Below, piece by piece: positions 1 to 10,890 of a stretch of 64,000 nt of DNA. The notes under the pieces were generated by a model that was given only the letters and a program-made list of their open reading frames with translations, had not been told where the DNA came from and ran no database searches. Both the position numbers and the translations under genes were made by a program. This DNA is from Dromaius novaehollandiae (lineage: Eukaryota; Chordata; Aves; Casuariiformes; Dromaiidae). Location of the stretch: NCBI RefSeq assembly GCF_036370855.1, contig NC_088130.1, forward strand, positions 14,599,543-14,663,542, written 5' to 3'. The stretch's first letter is position 1, and the number at the start of each line of letters is the position of its first letter.

Positions 1-1497
1 GGGGGAGCTACCTCTGCTGTAGACCACTGTTCCCACAGCCAGAACACTCCCTCCCACATTCCCAGAACACATTCAGGTTGGGTTCCATTTAGGAGCAGAT
101 AGATTGCTACCCTAAGTGCTGGAGACATGGCTGAGCCAAGTGTATGTAGGACAAGACATGCAGATGGGCACAATAGGATGAGCTGGAAGTGTGGGCAGAC
201 CACTATGACTAGGGAGAACTTAGTCATGACTGAAAAGCTTAGGGAGCAGAGCTGAGGAGCATGGGTCTGCAATAGACAAGGGCTTAAAAGTTTCAAACCA
301 ATTCTCATTTTTTGGTCAATTAAAATCAGTTGCAGATACAACCTGAGGTCAAAATGGAAGCTTGACTGCATAGTGTTATGAAAGGATGAGTGACAGACAT
401 TAACATGATAGATGGAATTCATTGCCAATAAACACAAAATAACACACACGAAGAGAAAATAACCCAAACTGTGTACATGGACTGACTCATCTTCCTTTTT
501 AATTTTTTCTTGAATGGAAATAGTGTCTTTGCAGAGGTTTTGGCATAATTACCAAATGCATGTCCAGAATTAGTAGAAAAGGACTAAAGAACTAGACAGA
601 AAATGTCATTGTGCCACTTTATATAGTCATGGTTCGCCAATACCTTGAATACTGCATTCTTAAGAGGCTGTAACCAAAGCCACAGAACACAGTAGTCCCT
701 TGTCTTCTGTATCACACACAAGTGGTCCTGGACAGACCACTTGGGTACACATCTTTGTGCTTGTGAGTATATAGGTGTGAGAGTATGTGTGTGTAATATC
801 AATTTACTTAAAGATTTTGTAAATAAATATCACCTTCCACTTACATAAGATCTCAAATTGAATTTTGCTACACATATTTCCCTACATTTAAATGATAGAC
901 AATGTGAGAAGGGGAATGTGTACAGTAAAATTTATGCAATTGCCATTTTAGGAGATAGGTACCCGTTGGAAAAAACAGTATGCAAGATCTTGATCAATTG
1001 CAATTTTAAAATTTGAACAGTATATAGGGTCTTTGTACTCAATTGCCACTTTGAAATTTGAATAGCGGTTGGATCCACTGCTTAAATATGGAGTTGTTGA
1101 CAATCAAGCCTGATAGGCTGGTCCTGAAAGGCTGAGCTTCGCTTTTAAATATACTGGTAGGACCTAACAGGATCAACTGCCAAGAAATATGTTTAAAAAA
1201 AGTAATCCATAATCAGGGACCTAGCCCCTGGACTGAGAGGGCTGTGCCAGATAATGCCTCTGTGTCCACTTTAGAGGCAGGTTTTAACAAATACTGTCTA
1301 TTGTACAAAGTAGGAAAAAAGAGTAACATCTGCTTTGTGGCTCCCCTGGCATGCCTTCCAAAAAGTTTTATAAGGAAAAGAAAGCCCTATATAAGATAAA
1401 CAACTAAAACAAGAGAATCAAGCAGAGCAAATGCCATTTCTTGAACCAGATAATTTGTTTTACTAAAACCAAAATCTATCTTTAATGAAAGAGCACA
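1..1497. other. Unique AT-rich sequence, no gene seen
   Basis: I see no coding pattern, RNA gene or recognisable repeat here. The sequence is ordinary AT-rich intergenic or intronic DNA that ends where the CR1 5' end begins. Confidence 0.6.
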
Positions 1498-1528
1498 GCA
1501 AACAGAAGCAGCTAACAGACGCAGCAGT

Positions 1529-2005
1529 TTGCACTGCAATTTGTGCAGAAGGGTACACGGAATGGGGCTGGAAACTCTGCTGAATACAGCATGGGACTGC
1601 TCAAAAATGGTGGTGACATACCAGAGGGCACAGTCCCCAGCACTGACCAGAGCAACTACCCCTGGCACATCAGAGGCCTCTACTCAGACAGAGCTCCAGA
1701 GGGAGGATGCAGCTCTCCAGGTCTTGGGCTGCAGGCAGTACCTGGTGCCTCTTGCTGAGGCATGGGAAGCTGGAGGCAGTGTCCTTGCCTGCAGGAGGTG
1801 TGCGCTGGTTGAGGAGCTGCATCATCAAGTTAAGGAGCCGTGGGGGGAAGTGAGCAGACTTTGCAGCATCAGGAAAGATGAAAGAGAGAGTGACAGGATC
1901 TTCACAGAGACCCTGCAGAGGCGAGCGCCTGAATCCTCAGCCGCACAGAAGGAGGTTGTGGGGCAAATGAAGACACCCATGATGGGGAAGGATGGAAGCT
2001 TGTGA
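1529..2005 (+). pseudogene. CR1 ORF1 N-terminal part
   Basis: This 158-codon open stretch matches the ORF1 segments at 47.5-48.1 kb (minus) and from 63.8 kb (plus). A Cys-rich patch (CRRCALVEELHHQ) is followed by a charged, probably coiled-coil segment (VKEPWGEVSRLCSIR). CR1 ORF1 is known to encode a nucleic-acid-binding protein with a C-terminal SGNH esterase. Here the frame stops at 2005, and the esterase start (GDSLL) appears about 170 bases later in another frame. Confidence 0.75.
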
Positions 2006-2289
2006 CTTCTGGCAACAGGAGGACGACTCCTTCTCCACCCACAGATCTGCAACTGTGGAATAGGTTCAGTGCCCTGGTAGAAGACAAGGGAAAGAAAGCC
2101 ACGTCTGAGGAGGCATCAGATCCAGCCAAGCCTGAACTACAAATCAGCACCAAGAGGAAGTGACAGGAGAAAGTGGTGGGAGACTCCCTCCTGCAGGGAA
2201 TGGAGGCCCCCATCTGCCAACCTGACTTGCTGTTTAGGGAGGTTTATTGTGTGCACATATTGTTTATTGCCAGGGGCAGGAAATTTAGT

Positions 2290-3896
2290 GACAGCAACAC
2301 AGATAGGGCTGAGGTACTCACTGCCTTCTTTGCCTCACTCTTTAGCGACAAAGTCTCCCAGGCCTCTGTGATTAGTGAAAGGGTTCAAAGAGGAGAAGAA
2401 CTACCAGCAGTAGATCAGGACTGAGTCAGAGATTACTTGGGAGAACACAATCCATACAAGTCCATGAGACCCAACAGGCTGCATCCAAGGGTGCCAAGAG
2501 AACTGCCTGATATCCTTGCAAGGCCACTCTCTATCATCTTTAAAAGGTTGTAGAGATCAGGGGAGGTCCCCAATGACTGGAAAAAGGCAAAGGTCGCACC
2601 CATCTTCAAAAAAGGCCAAAAGGACAATCTGGGAAACTACAGGCTGGTCAGCCTCATTTCATTCCCTGGGAAAATCATGGAACAAGTCCTCTTGGAACAC
2701 ATTTCTGGGAACATGAAGGAGAAGAAAGTGACTGCGAACAGTCAGCATGGATTTACCAAGGGGAAATCATGACTAACCAACCTGATTGCCTTCTGTGATG
2801 AAATGACTGGAGTTGTCGACAAGGGGAGAGCAGCGGATGTCATCTACCTTGACTTCAGCAAGGCTTTTGACACCGTCTCCCACAGTATTCTTGTATCCAA
2901 TTAGGACATTACTGTCTGGATGGATGGACAACTAGATGGGCAAAAAACTGTTTGGATGGTCAGGCTCAGAGGGTAGTGGTTAATGGGTTATACTCTACCT
3001 GGAGGCCAGTAATTAGTGGAGTACCGCAGGGGTCTATCCTGGGACCTGTCCTGTTTAACATCTTTATCAGTGACCTGGAGGAGGTGATGGAGTGCACTCT
3101 CATCAAGTTGGCAGGTGACACCAAATTGGGGAGAACAGTCAATACACTTGAGGGCAGGGCTGCCATTCAGAAGGACCTAAACAGGCTGGAGGAATGAGTT
3201 GACAGGAACCTTATGAAAGTCAACAAGAACAAATGCCAAGCCCTGCACCTAGGAAGGAAGAACCCCTTGCAATGGTACCGACTGGGGAGCAGCCCTGCTG
3301 AAAAGGACCTGGGGGTCCTGGTTGCAAGCAAGCTGAACATGAGCCAGTGGTGTGCCCTGGCAGCAAAGAAGACTAACAGCATCCTGGGCCTTATTGACAG
3401 GAGCATAGCCAGTAGATTGAGGGACGTGATTATCCCCCTCTACTCAGCGCTTGTGAAGCCACATATAGAATTCTGCATCCAGTTTTGCGCCCCCCCCCCC
3501 CCCCCCGCCCAATACAAGAAAAACATCGATAAACTGTAGCGAATTCCGTGGACAGCCACCAAGATGGTCAAGGGGCTGAAGCACATGCCCTATGAGGAGA
3601 GGCTGTGGGAACTGGGCTTGTTTAGTCTGGTGAAGAGAAGGCTTCAAAGGGACCTAATAGCAGCCTTCCAACACCTGCGAGGAGGTCATCAAGAAGATGG
3701 AGCCAGGATCTTCACAATGGTGCATGGTGGGAGGATGAGAGACAACAGGCATAAGATGAAACAAGAGAGGCTTAGACTGGATATAAGGAGAAACTTTTTC
3801 ACCATGAGGACAGTCAAACAGTGGAACAGGGGCCCAGAGAGGCTGTGCAGTCTCCATCCTTGGAGGTTTTTAAGACCAGACTGGACAAAGCCCTGA
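2290..3896 (+). pseudogene. CR1 ORF2 reverse transcriptase remnant
   Basis: Translation in changing frames gives the CR1 RT in order: an NPYKSM..GLHPR-like segment (about 2450), a PGKIMEQVLLE-like segment (2665), then [16 protein letters not shown] (about 3020) and the C-terminal thumb/tail (NKNKCQALHLGRKNPLQ, 3222). The catalytic box, normally F/YADD, reads LAGD at about 3108, so the active site is lost. Several stops and frameshifts break the frame. The endonuclease that should precede the RT is deleted. Confidence 0.88.
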
Positions 3897-3999
3897 GCAA
3901 TGTCGTCTGACCTCATAGCTGACCCTGCTTTGAGCAGGAGGTTGGGCTAGATGACCTCCTGACATCCCTTTCAACCTGAATTATCCTATGATCCTAAAG

Positions 4000-6370
4000 C
4001 ATTACAGCAGAAGCAAGGGATAGTTGCAGCTTTCAGTACAAAACCTAGAGTGGGAGGCATTAACCCTTGGGTCTTAGCTAGAGGGACTTGGTATGATCCA
4101 GAGTGTCTAGATCCAGACCCACCAGACTATCCACAAGGTATCCTCTCTCCTCTATATGCTCCTTTGCAAAGGATGGCTTTGAACGTTACCAAAATAATTA
4201 CCAAAACTGAAAAAAAAAGCAAGAGCAACAGGAGAAAGTTGTAGTAACAGCTGATTTCCTGAAACCCCAGGTGTTGCACTGAATGCTTCTCAGGCTATTG
4301 CCAAAGCATTTATAAAAACTCCATCAGATGAGGAGCTCTTTTACTGAGAAACAAACAAAAGCTCAAAGCATGATCTGCTTAAGAGTAAGATTACACAAGC
4401 AGGTACAGGAACTGCAAATTGTCAACTAAACTTGCAGTTACTTTAAAATATACTTACTCATTTAAGTTATCATCACCAACAACAATCAGGTTATTTGCTC
4501 ATAATCATTTTGTTTGTTCGTAAAAAGAAAACAACAACACCCCAGTCCAATAGTTTAACAAGTGTATATAAAGATCAGATCAGCCTTTGAAGAAGTTGTT
4601 TCATCCACCAACCTGACTTTAAGTTCTAGAAAAGTGAATCACAAACATTATAACCTAATGATTGGGTAAATCTTTATAGTTTATTTTGTGGAGTGATCCT
4701 CCAAGGGCTATCAACAGAGAAAGAAACAATTCAATAATGTTTCCAAGTAAGTGTATGTGAGCATGTACATAAAAGAAATCTAGGAAAGGTATCAAACAAG
4801 AAAGGAAAGAAAAAGAGGGGCTTGAAACAGAAGAACTAAGTGCCATCAGTACTTAAGTAGTTCAGAGTTGAATGATGGGTTAAGCATGTGTATGTGAAGG
4901 TTTGAGAGGGGGATAATGAATAATAAAATACTGTAATTGAACTGGGGTAAACTTTGAAAAACGAAAGTTAACCCTATAAGGCATGGCTAATTGATGTGTT
5001 AAAACCAGCATTTCTTTCAAGAGTAAAGAAAAAAAGATAATGGTAACAATCAATGCATAAATGCAACAACTGCTAATTTAACTTAAAATAGAAAGTATAT
5101 CTGTTTATTATAAAGAAGAAATGGAAGCAGTAGATACCAAGCGTGGACAGAGGAGTAGTGAAAAGATGTTTAAAAATATTAGCTGGATAGTTGATAAAAT
5201 AAGGAAACAAAAATGCAATTAATTAGACACAATATCACCAGAAACACCTGCAGAGGTAGATGTGCTAGCTTGGGTAACTTAAACAACTCTTAATAAAAAT
5301 CATTGCTATTTTTGTCTTCTATGGGTAGCACAGAAGAGCAAGTCATCCATTCAAACCCTATGGCTATTGTTAACTGTTTGTGGCTTGGCTTAGGCACAGC
5401 TGTTTTGATTTTATCATTATATGTGCATATATGAAAATGGAAAGGTATAATACCTTTATTTAGAGATTAATTGCCATGGCTAAGGGCTGAACTTAAAAAC
5501 AAGAGAAAATTAGGGGTAAACTGAGGGAAGAAAAATGGATCCAATTTCAAGATGTCTCCATCTGCAAACAAGAGAAAACCTGTTTGTCTTGGTGGGGATG
5601 GATATGCCTCCTAGTATTGATAGTGATCATGAAAATAAGAAGTGTCTCTGCTTCCACTATTTTGAGGAATATAAGAAATTATTTCAATAAACCAGTAATA
5701 TTGTTTGCATTTTAAGATGCTAAAAATAATGCTGGCTTACTAACAAGCTTCTGATTTCAAAGGAATGTACTGTGTGTGGATTGAACATGATACTAGTCTG
5801 AATTGAACAGAATATTCTAATTCCAGCTGATTGAAAAATCAGTGTAACCCAGAGAGTGATTGAGAGGAAATATCAAATTGTGGGAGTCTCTGAAATCAAG
5901 CTTTAGTCATATCATATTGGGAACATAAAATGTGAACAAAAGCAATGAAAACATTTAACTTAACTAAAGGAAAAGTGTTAAGATCAGACAAATGTTACTA
6001 GCATTGCTAGTTGTACCCAAATGCAATTGTTAGCAGTTGAGACTACTAACAGGATAGTAAACAACCTAAATAATGGTCTCTTGCCATAAAAATATCAATC
6101 ACCTGAACACACACACTGTGAAAATCAATGTCCAGGTTGGTTTAAATTCCAGCTATGGAAATGGAATGGAATAATGAGGCAATAACTACTTGTACATGGT
6201 ACCAGTTAGCAATTAATGATTATCAAATATATGTTACTGGAAATGGACATATATGTGTTGTTTCCCTGTATCCAGTTTGGTAGGAATTGCATCAGAAAAC
6301 ATAACCCCTTGTGGAAAAATGTATGTGCAACATTTCTTATGTGTACAGATAAAAGGTGAAACATTTGCAA
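4000..6370 (+). pseudogene. Decayed retroviral region with Env-like pieces
   Basis: This stretch has no long frame, but several short translations look retroviral. An Env-like segment near 6115-6330 contains TTCTWYQLA and then YVTGNGHICVVS, followed after a frameshift by an NIT glycosylation site and spaced cysteines. The 36-44 kb provirus has the same pattern in the same order (TCIWQ..., VYGNGFGCVCVS, 42.87-42.95 kb). A hydrophobic stretch at about 5359-5430 (LGLGTAVLIL) could be the fusion peptide. A 64-codon open stretch at 4050-4244 is of unknown origin. I infer an old relative of the second provirus. Exact limits and most of the interior are uncertain. Confidence 0.45.
6367..6370. repeat. 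4-bp target duplication GCAA (left)
   Basis: GCAA directly precedes the LTR start and is repeated at 8090-8093. A 4-bp duplication is usual for gammaretrovirus-like, spumavirus-like and epsilon-like integrases. Confidence 0.5.
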
Positions 6371-8089
6371 TGTTAAGGAAGTTACTGAACTGAAACTGTC
6401 TAGAGGTAGCCGCTTAGCACAACTTCTATAAAACTTGCTTAGCATGAGTAGCTAAATTTGCTGAAGCCTTAGGCCACACTCAGCTAACACGAGGAACTTT
6501 CACCTAGTTCAGTAAGAAAGGGGCCCAGAGCTGGTTCAGGCCAGAAAGATAAGGAAGTTACAAGCAGTCTGTGTTCCCCTGCCTCACACTCCAAAAGGGA
6601 GGATGTCAAGACTTTGAAATAAGGCCTGTGCAGGGCGTCAGGACCTCAAGGGACAAAGCCTCCTCTCACTGCTGGGGCAGTGTTAATTGTTGTGGTCTGG
6701 AACTACCTCCTCCTCATCAGGACCTTGAGAGACAACGGCGGGACCCAACAAGGAACGAAGACACATCCGTCAGCAGAAGCCGCAACAGTAAAGATAAGGA
6801 GAGACACGGCCTGCCTAGGGACAATGATGGGACCCAATAAGGAACGGGAGACCCCAGACCTGAATATTACTATAGGTCCGAACTACCCCGTGAGGGGTGG
6901 AGAGCTTAGATTGAAAAGTTATAATTGCCCAGAGATTTCTTTGTTCGGGGTTGTGGGGGGATGCTCCCAGCTTCCCCTCCCGCCAATCTGGTGCCAGTTA
7001 CAAGCAGTTTGCATTCCTGTGCTTCACTCTCTGAAAGGGAGGATATCAAGGCTTTGAGATAACGCCTGCTTGGGCATCCAGAGGGTGTCGAAGCTTTGAA
7101 ATAAGGCCTGCTTGGGCGCCAGGACCCTGGGAAACAAAGCCTCCTCTCACTGCTGGGGCAGTGTTAATTAGGGTGGTCTGGACTATCTCCTCCTCCTCAG
7201 GACCTTGGGAGATAACACCTGCTTTCACTGCTGGGGCAGTGTTAATCATTGCGGACTGGAATTAACTCCTTCCTACCCGAGCTATGGGATCTCTCCTTGG
7301 GACCACCACTGCAAGAGTAAAGCAGTCATTCGCAGTCACTCAAACTCCTTTCTCCAGTGCTGAAGAGTGCGCAAGGCAGCTAGCCTGCCCTTGGGGGTGT
7401 TCGGCTATTCCCCCCACACACCCCATGACTGTGGGCGCGATCATCATAACGATGACGGAGGAGAGTTGAACCCTGCAGCAGCCAAGAGCTAGGGACTGCG
7501 ACTGCATGAAGAGACCTGCAACTGGCCTTGCGACTCCACCTCCACCTTCCCCTGAAGGGTATAAATAGGTTGGCCCCAGAGGCTGTCTTTGGCTCTTCGC
7601 GGGTGACAGCGGGTCTGCCAACTTGCGGATCCCCTCGGGACAGGGACGCCCTCCCGCAGTTACTTCCCTGGGATTGAGTGTACGTTGGCCGCCCAGGCCA
7701 CGCGTGGGTAAGATTAATTAGCATTGGAAAATAAGTATTCTAGTTGAACTAAGTTTCTGTGGATAAGAATTGTTGCTTTGTACTGTTGTAACTTGTGTAG
7801 TAAATGTAGATCTTTAAAATAAGTTGGGGAGTCACACAGTAAATCTCCTTCCTCCCCTCCTCCCCTCCCTCGTGCCACACGAAACCCACACGGTCCAGGA
7901 CTGTAAAGATAGTCGGTCGTCCTGCGACAGGGGTCCCTCTTCAGAGGCACCCAGCTCGAGCTGTAATTACTGCACGTGCATCATTAAAATTTATTTATTT
8001 AATTTGCTTTGATTTGGCTCCGAACTTTTCAGCGGGAACCTAGGGTCGGACCCTGTTATGGTGGCCGGCAAGCCTAACTTTCCATAACA
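6371..8089 (+). mobile_element. 1.7-kb solo LTR
   Basis: The element begins TGTTAAGG and ends CCATAACA (inverted TGTTA/TAACA ends) and is flanked by GCAA on both sides. It has a promoter-like TATAAATA at about 7560, a poly(A)-type ATTAAA at about 7983, and no internal genes. Its left (U3) part carries imperfect direct repeats of about 80-100 bp (for example GGGGCAGTGTTAATT... near 6675, 7153 and 7228). At 1,719 bp it is long for an LTR; long LTRs occur in spumaviruses and some other lineages. No internal region or second LTR is present, so I read it as a solo LTR. Env-like coding can be read a little past 6371, so the left boundary is less certain than the right. Confidence 0.55.
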
Positions 8090-8093
8090 GCAA
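8090..8093. repeat. 4-bp target duplication GCAA (right)
   Basis: This is the second copy of GCAA, immediately after the LTR end CATAACA. Confidence 0.5.
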
Positions 8094-8170
8094 TGTTCAC
8101 ATCAACTGTAGTATAATCAGGGTAATATAACATACAAAAACACTACACTGGGATTAAGTCTGGGATCACT

Positions 8171-8743
8171 TGTAGTGATCCTAACCAGAAGACTATTGTA
8201 CATCAAGGAGTTAGTGATACACGCAACAGTTAACCTGAGTAGGCGCAGGCCTGTGCTGTGCTGTACATATAGCTTGGCCTCCAGTCCTGTGCTGTGCTGC
8301 ACATATCCCTTGGCTGCAGGATAAACTTAGCTGGCTAATTGTAATGGAGGAGCCTGTAGGCAGCTCCCACTTGGCACTAGTGATTATACCACCTGCATGT
8401 CCTTGTCTTTATCTTAAAGTAAAGCAGCATGTTCTCATGTGAACATCATTTTGCTTGACAGTAGAAATGATGAATAGAATTGTTTTCTTCCAAGAAAATT
8501 CTATAAGAGCTCTAAAGACCAAAATGCTGGTGAACTTCTTCACAGATGGGATCTGTGCAGTGTGTTGTGCCCTGTTTGGAGGCCCATTCAATGCTGCACA
8601 ACTCGGGGTTCCCAGCATCTAAAGATTATCTATCTGAAGTAAGATCATCTAGCCTCTTTTTCCTTTTCATGTTATGTCCAATAAATTGCATTTTAATCAA
8701 TACCTTATGGAGTCTGAGTGCCCTTCTTACTGGTATCATGACA
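8171..8743 (+). repeat. LTR-like dispersed repeat, copy 1
   Basis: About 570 bp match the reverse complement of 49138-49775 almost throughout. Both copies begin TG(T/C)AGTGAT(C/T)CTAAC. Copy 1 has AATAAA at about 8680, 65 bp before its end, and finishes ...ATCATGACA. TG...CA ends, a late poly(A) signal and no coding suggest a solo LTR of an unnamed family. No convincing target duplication was found. It abuts the 3'-truncated CR1 at 8762. Confidence 0.5.
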
Positions 8744-8763
8744 AACACTATGGGGCAATGTCT

Positions 8764-9830
8764 CTATATTCCTCCTGGGTAGTCCATCCCTGTTTCCACC
8801 TTTTGTGTACTTCCTTTTTTATGCTTGACCTTGGTCAGGAGTTCCCTGCTCATCCATGCTGGCCTTCTTCCATGGTTGCTCAATTTTCTGCACATCGGAA
8901 TGGACCGTTCTTGTGCTTTGAGGATGTAGTCCTTGAAGATGACCCAGTTGTCCTGGGCCCCTTTGCCCTTCAGGGCAGTCTCCCATGGGATCCTGCCATG
9001 CAGATCCCAGAAAAAGCCTAAATCTGCTTGCCCAAAGTCCAAGGTTTTAATTCTACTATTCATTTTGCTCACTTTTCTCAGGATCTTAAACTCTACCATC
9101 TCATGGTCACTGCAACCAAGGCTTTTGACATTTATATCCTCAACCAATTCTTTGTTTACAGGTAACAGGTCCAGCTCAGCATCTTCCCTAGTAGGCTCAT
9201 CAATCACCCATGTCAAGAAATTGTCATGAACACACTCCAGCGATCTCCTAAATTGCTTGCACCCAGCCATATTGCCCTCCCAGCATATATCGGGTGTCCC
9301 CCCTAAGTATCAGGGTCTGCAATCGTGAGGCTTCCTCCAGTTGTCTAAAGGATTCATCTACTTCCTCTTCTTGATCAGGCATTCTGCAGTAGATGCCCAC
9401 CACAACATCACCCATGTTGTCTGTCCTCTGACCCTTACCCATAAGCTCTCAACTGGGCTTGTCACTTGTTCCAAGGCAAAGCTCCGTGCATTCAAACTAC
9501 TTCTTTGCATAAAGTGCAACCCCTCCTCCTTGCCTTCACAGCCTGTCATTTCTAAAGAGGCTATATCCATCCATTGCAGCACTCTAGTCATGTGAGCTAT
9601 CCCACCACATCTTTGTTATCCCAACAAGATCATAGCTCTGCAACTGTGCTCAGACTTGTGATTCCTCCTGTTTGTTTCCCATACTGCATGTGTTTGTGTA
9701 CAGGCACTTAAAACAGACCCCCAGTAGTGCTGCTTTCACAGGGGAAGTGTGAGAGCCTCCCCTGTCATGCTGTCCCCTGGGCACTTCCTTATTGCTCTCC
9801 ATGCCTCCACTTCTTTTCAGGCTTTGGTCA
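8764..9830 (-). pseudogene. CR1 ORF2 endonuclease remnant
   Basis: This is an APE-like endonuclease, which nicks target DNA in LINE retrotransposition. A clean 168-codon stretch (8764-9270) holds the C-terminal part with the SDH catalytic motif (GCSDHEMVEF, about 9085-9115). The N-terminal part lies at 9270-9830 in other frames, including a GDVVVGIYCRMPDQ-like block (about 9380-9420). The RT that should follow is missing. Confidence 0.85.
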
Positions 9831-9849
9831 CCTTCCCCAAACAAAGCTA

Positions 9850-10345
9850 GTTTAAAGCCCTTCTCACTAGGTTAGGAAGCCTGTTGGCAAAAATGTCCTT
9901 GCCCCACTTTGTCAGATAGATCTCATCTCTCCCCAGCAGTCCTCATTCCTCAAAGAGGGTTCTGCGGTCATAAAAGCCAAAGCCCTCCAGCCACGCAGCC
10001 AGGTGTTGACCTGCTGGATGTGTTCATTCATACATTAGCCTTTCCCCTTCACCTGTAATACTGAGGAGAATACCACCTGAGCTCCCATTACCTTCACCTT
10101 GATCCTCAGAGCCCTGTAGTCACTCTTGATATGCTCAAGTCCACCCCAGCAGTATCATTAGTGCCCACCTGAATGAGCAGCAAGGTGTATTAGTCCAAGG
10201 GCTGGATGAGCCTTGGCAGTTTTTTCTGCAACATCCCAGATTTGAGCCCTCAACAAGCAACAATCCCCCTGAGACAGCAAGTCTGGCCAGCAGATAGGTA
10301 CCTCCATCCCCTGCAGGAGGGAGTCTCCAACCAGTATCACCTGCT
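9850..10345 (-). pseudogene. CR1 ORF1 SGNH esterase remnant
   Basis: CR1 ORF1 proteins carry an SGNH-type esterase, and three of its blocks are visible. Block I is ILVGDSLLQG (about 10311-10340, nucleophile Ser). The GTND block is VGTNDTAG (about 10145-10170). The last block is GLLGRDEIYLT (about 9905-9940), where the usual catalytic His of the D-x-I-H motif reads Tyr. The frame changes between blocks. The copy cannot be active. Confidence 0.72.
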
Positions 10346-10890
10346 ACTTCCTCTTGGTGTAGACACTTGGTTCAGGCTCAGCTGGCTCTGAAGCCTCCCT
10401 CAAGGGAGGTGGTTCCCCCTCATTGGCTACCAGGGCACTGTACCTATTCTGTAAATGTTTATCTGCAGGTGAAGTCACAAGTTTTCAGCCTCCCCATCTT
10501 GCAATTCTTCACCCACCACTCATTTAAGCGTCTACCTGTCCCTCCTTACTTGAATCACGGAGCTCAGGCTCTTGCCCCTGCATGGTCTCTGTGAAAACCT
10601 CATCAGTCTCCTGTTCATCCAACTGTGATGCTATGCAGTCTGCTCAGTTCATCCTGTAGTTCCTTCACCTGGCACCTGAGTACCTTGACCAGAGCACACC
10701 TCCTACAGGTGAGGCCACCATTGCCCCCAGCCTCAGGGAGAGGCACCAGGAACTCTGCTGCCTGAGACCTGGACAGCTGCATCCTACCTCTGGAGCTCCA
10801 TCTGGATCAAAGCCTCCTAAATGACAGGGGCAGTTGCTCTAGCTAGTACTGGGGAACATGCCATGTGGCACATCACTACCATTGTTGTGC

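Larger units (their letters stand above)
1498..3996 (+). mobile_element. CR1 LINE, internally deleted
   Basis: A CR1 non-LTR retrotransposon runs from a near-complete 5' end (AGCAAACAG..., the same start as the copy at about 63765) to the typical CR1 3' end (ATTATCCTATGATCCT). ORF1 opens at about 1529. After the esterase start motif (VGDSLLQG, about 2173) the sequence jumps near 2250-2290 to the part of ORF2 just before the reverse transcriptase. The rest of the esterase and the whole endonuclease are therefore missing. RT and 3' UTR follow. A 17-base C run at 3490-3506 lies in the ORF2 tail. The copy is dead. Confidence 0.93.
8762..10890 (-). mobile_element. CR1 LINE, 5' half
   Basis: Reading from 10890 down, the element shows the CR1 5' UTR, ORF1 with the esterase, and the first part of ORF2 (endonuclease). 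It stops at about 8762 within ORF2, beside the LTR-like repeat. RT and 3' UTR are absent, and CR1 sequence does not resume beyond 8171, so this is a true truncation and not just an interruption. Confidence 0.9.

Noticed and set aside
4000..8089. Reading 4000-8089 as one foamy virus remnant with its own 3' LTR
   Set aside because: The LTR has its own 4-bp duplication and no polypurine tract before it, and the Env motifs match the 36-44 kb provirus. The foamy link is only a possibility.
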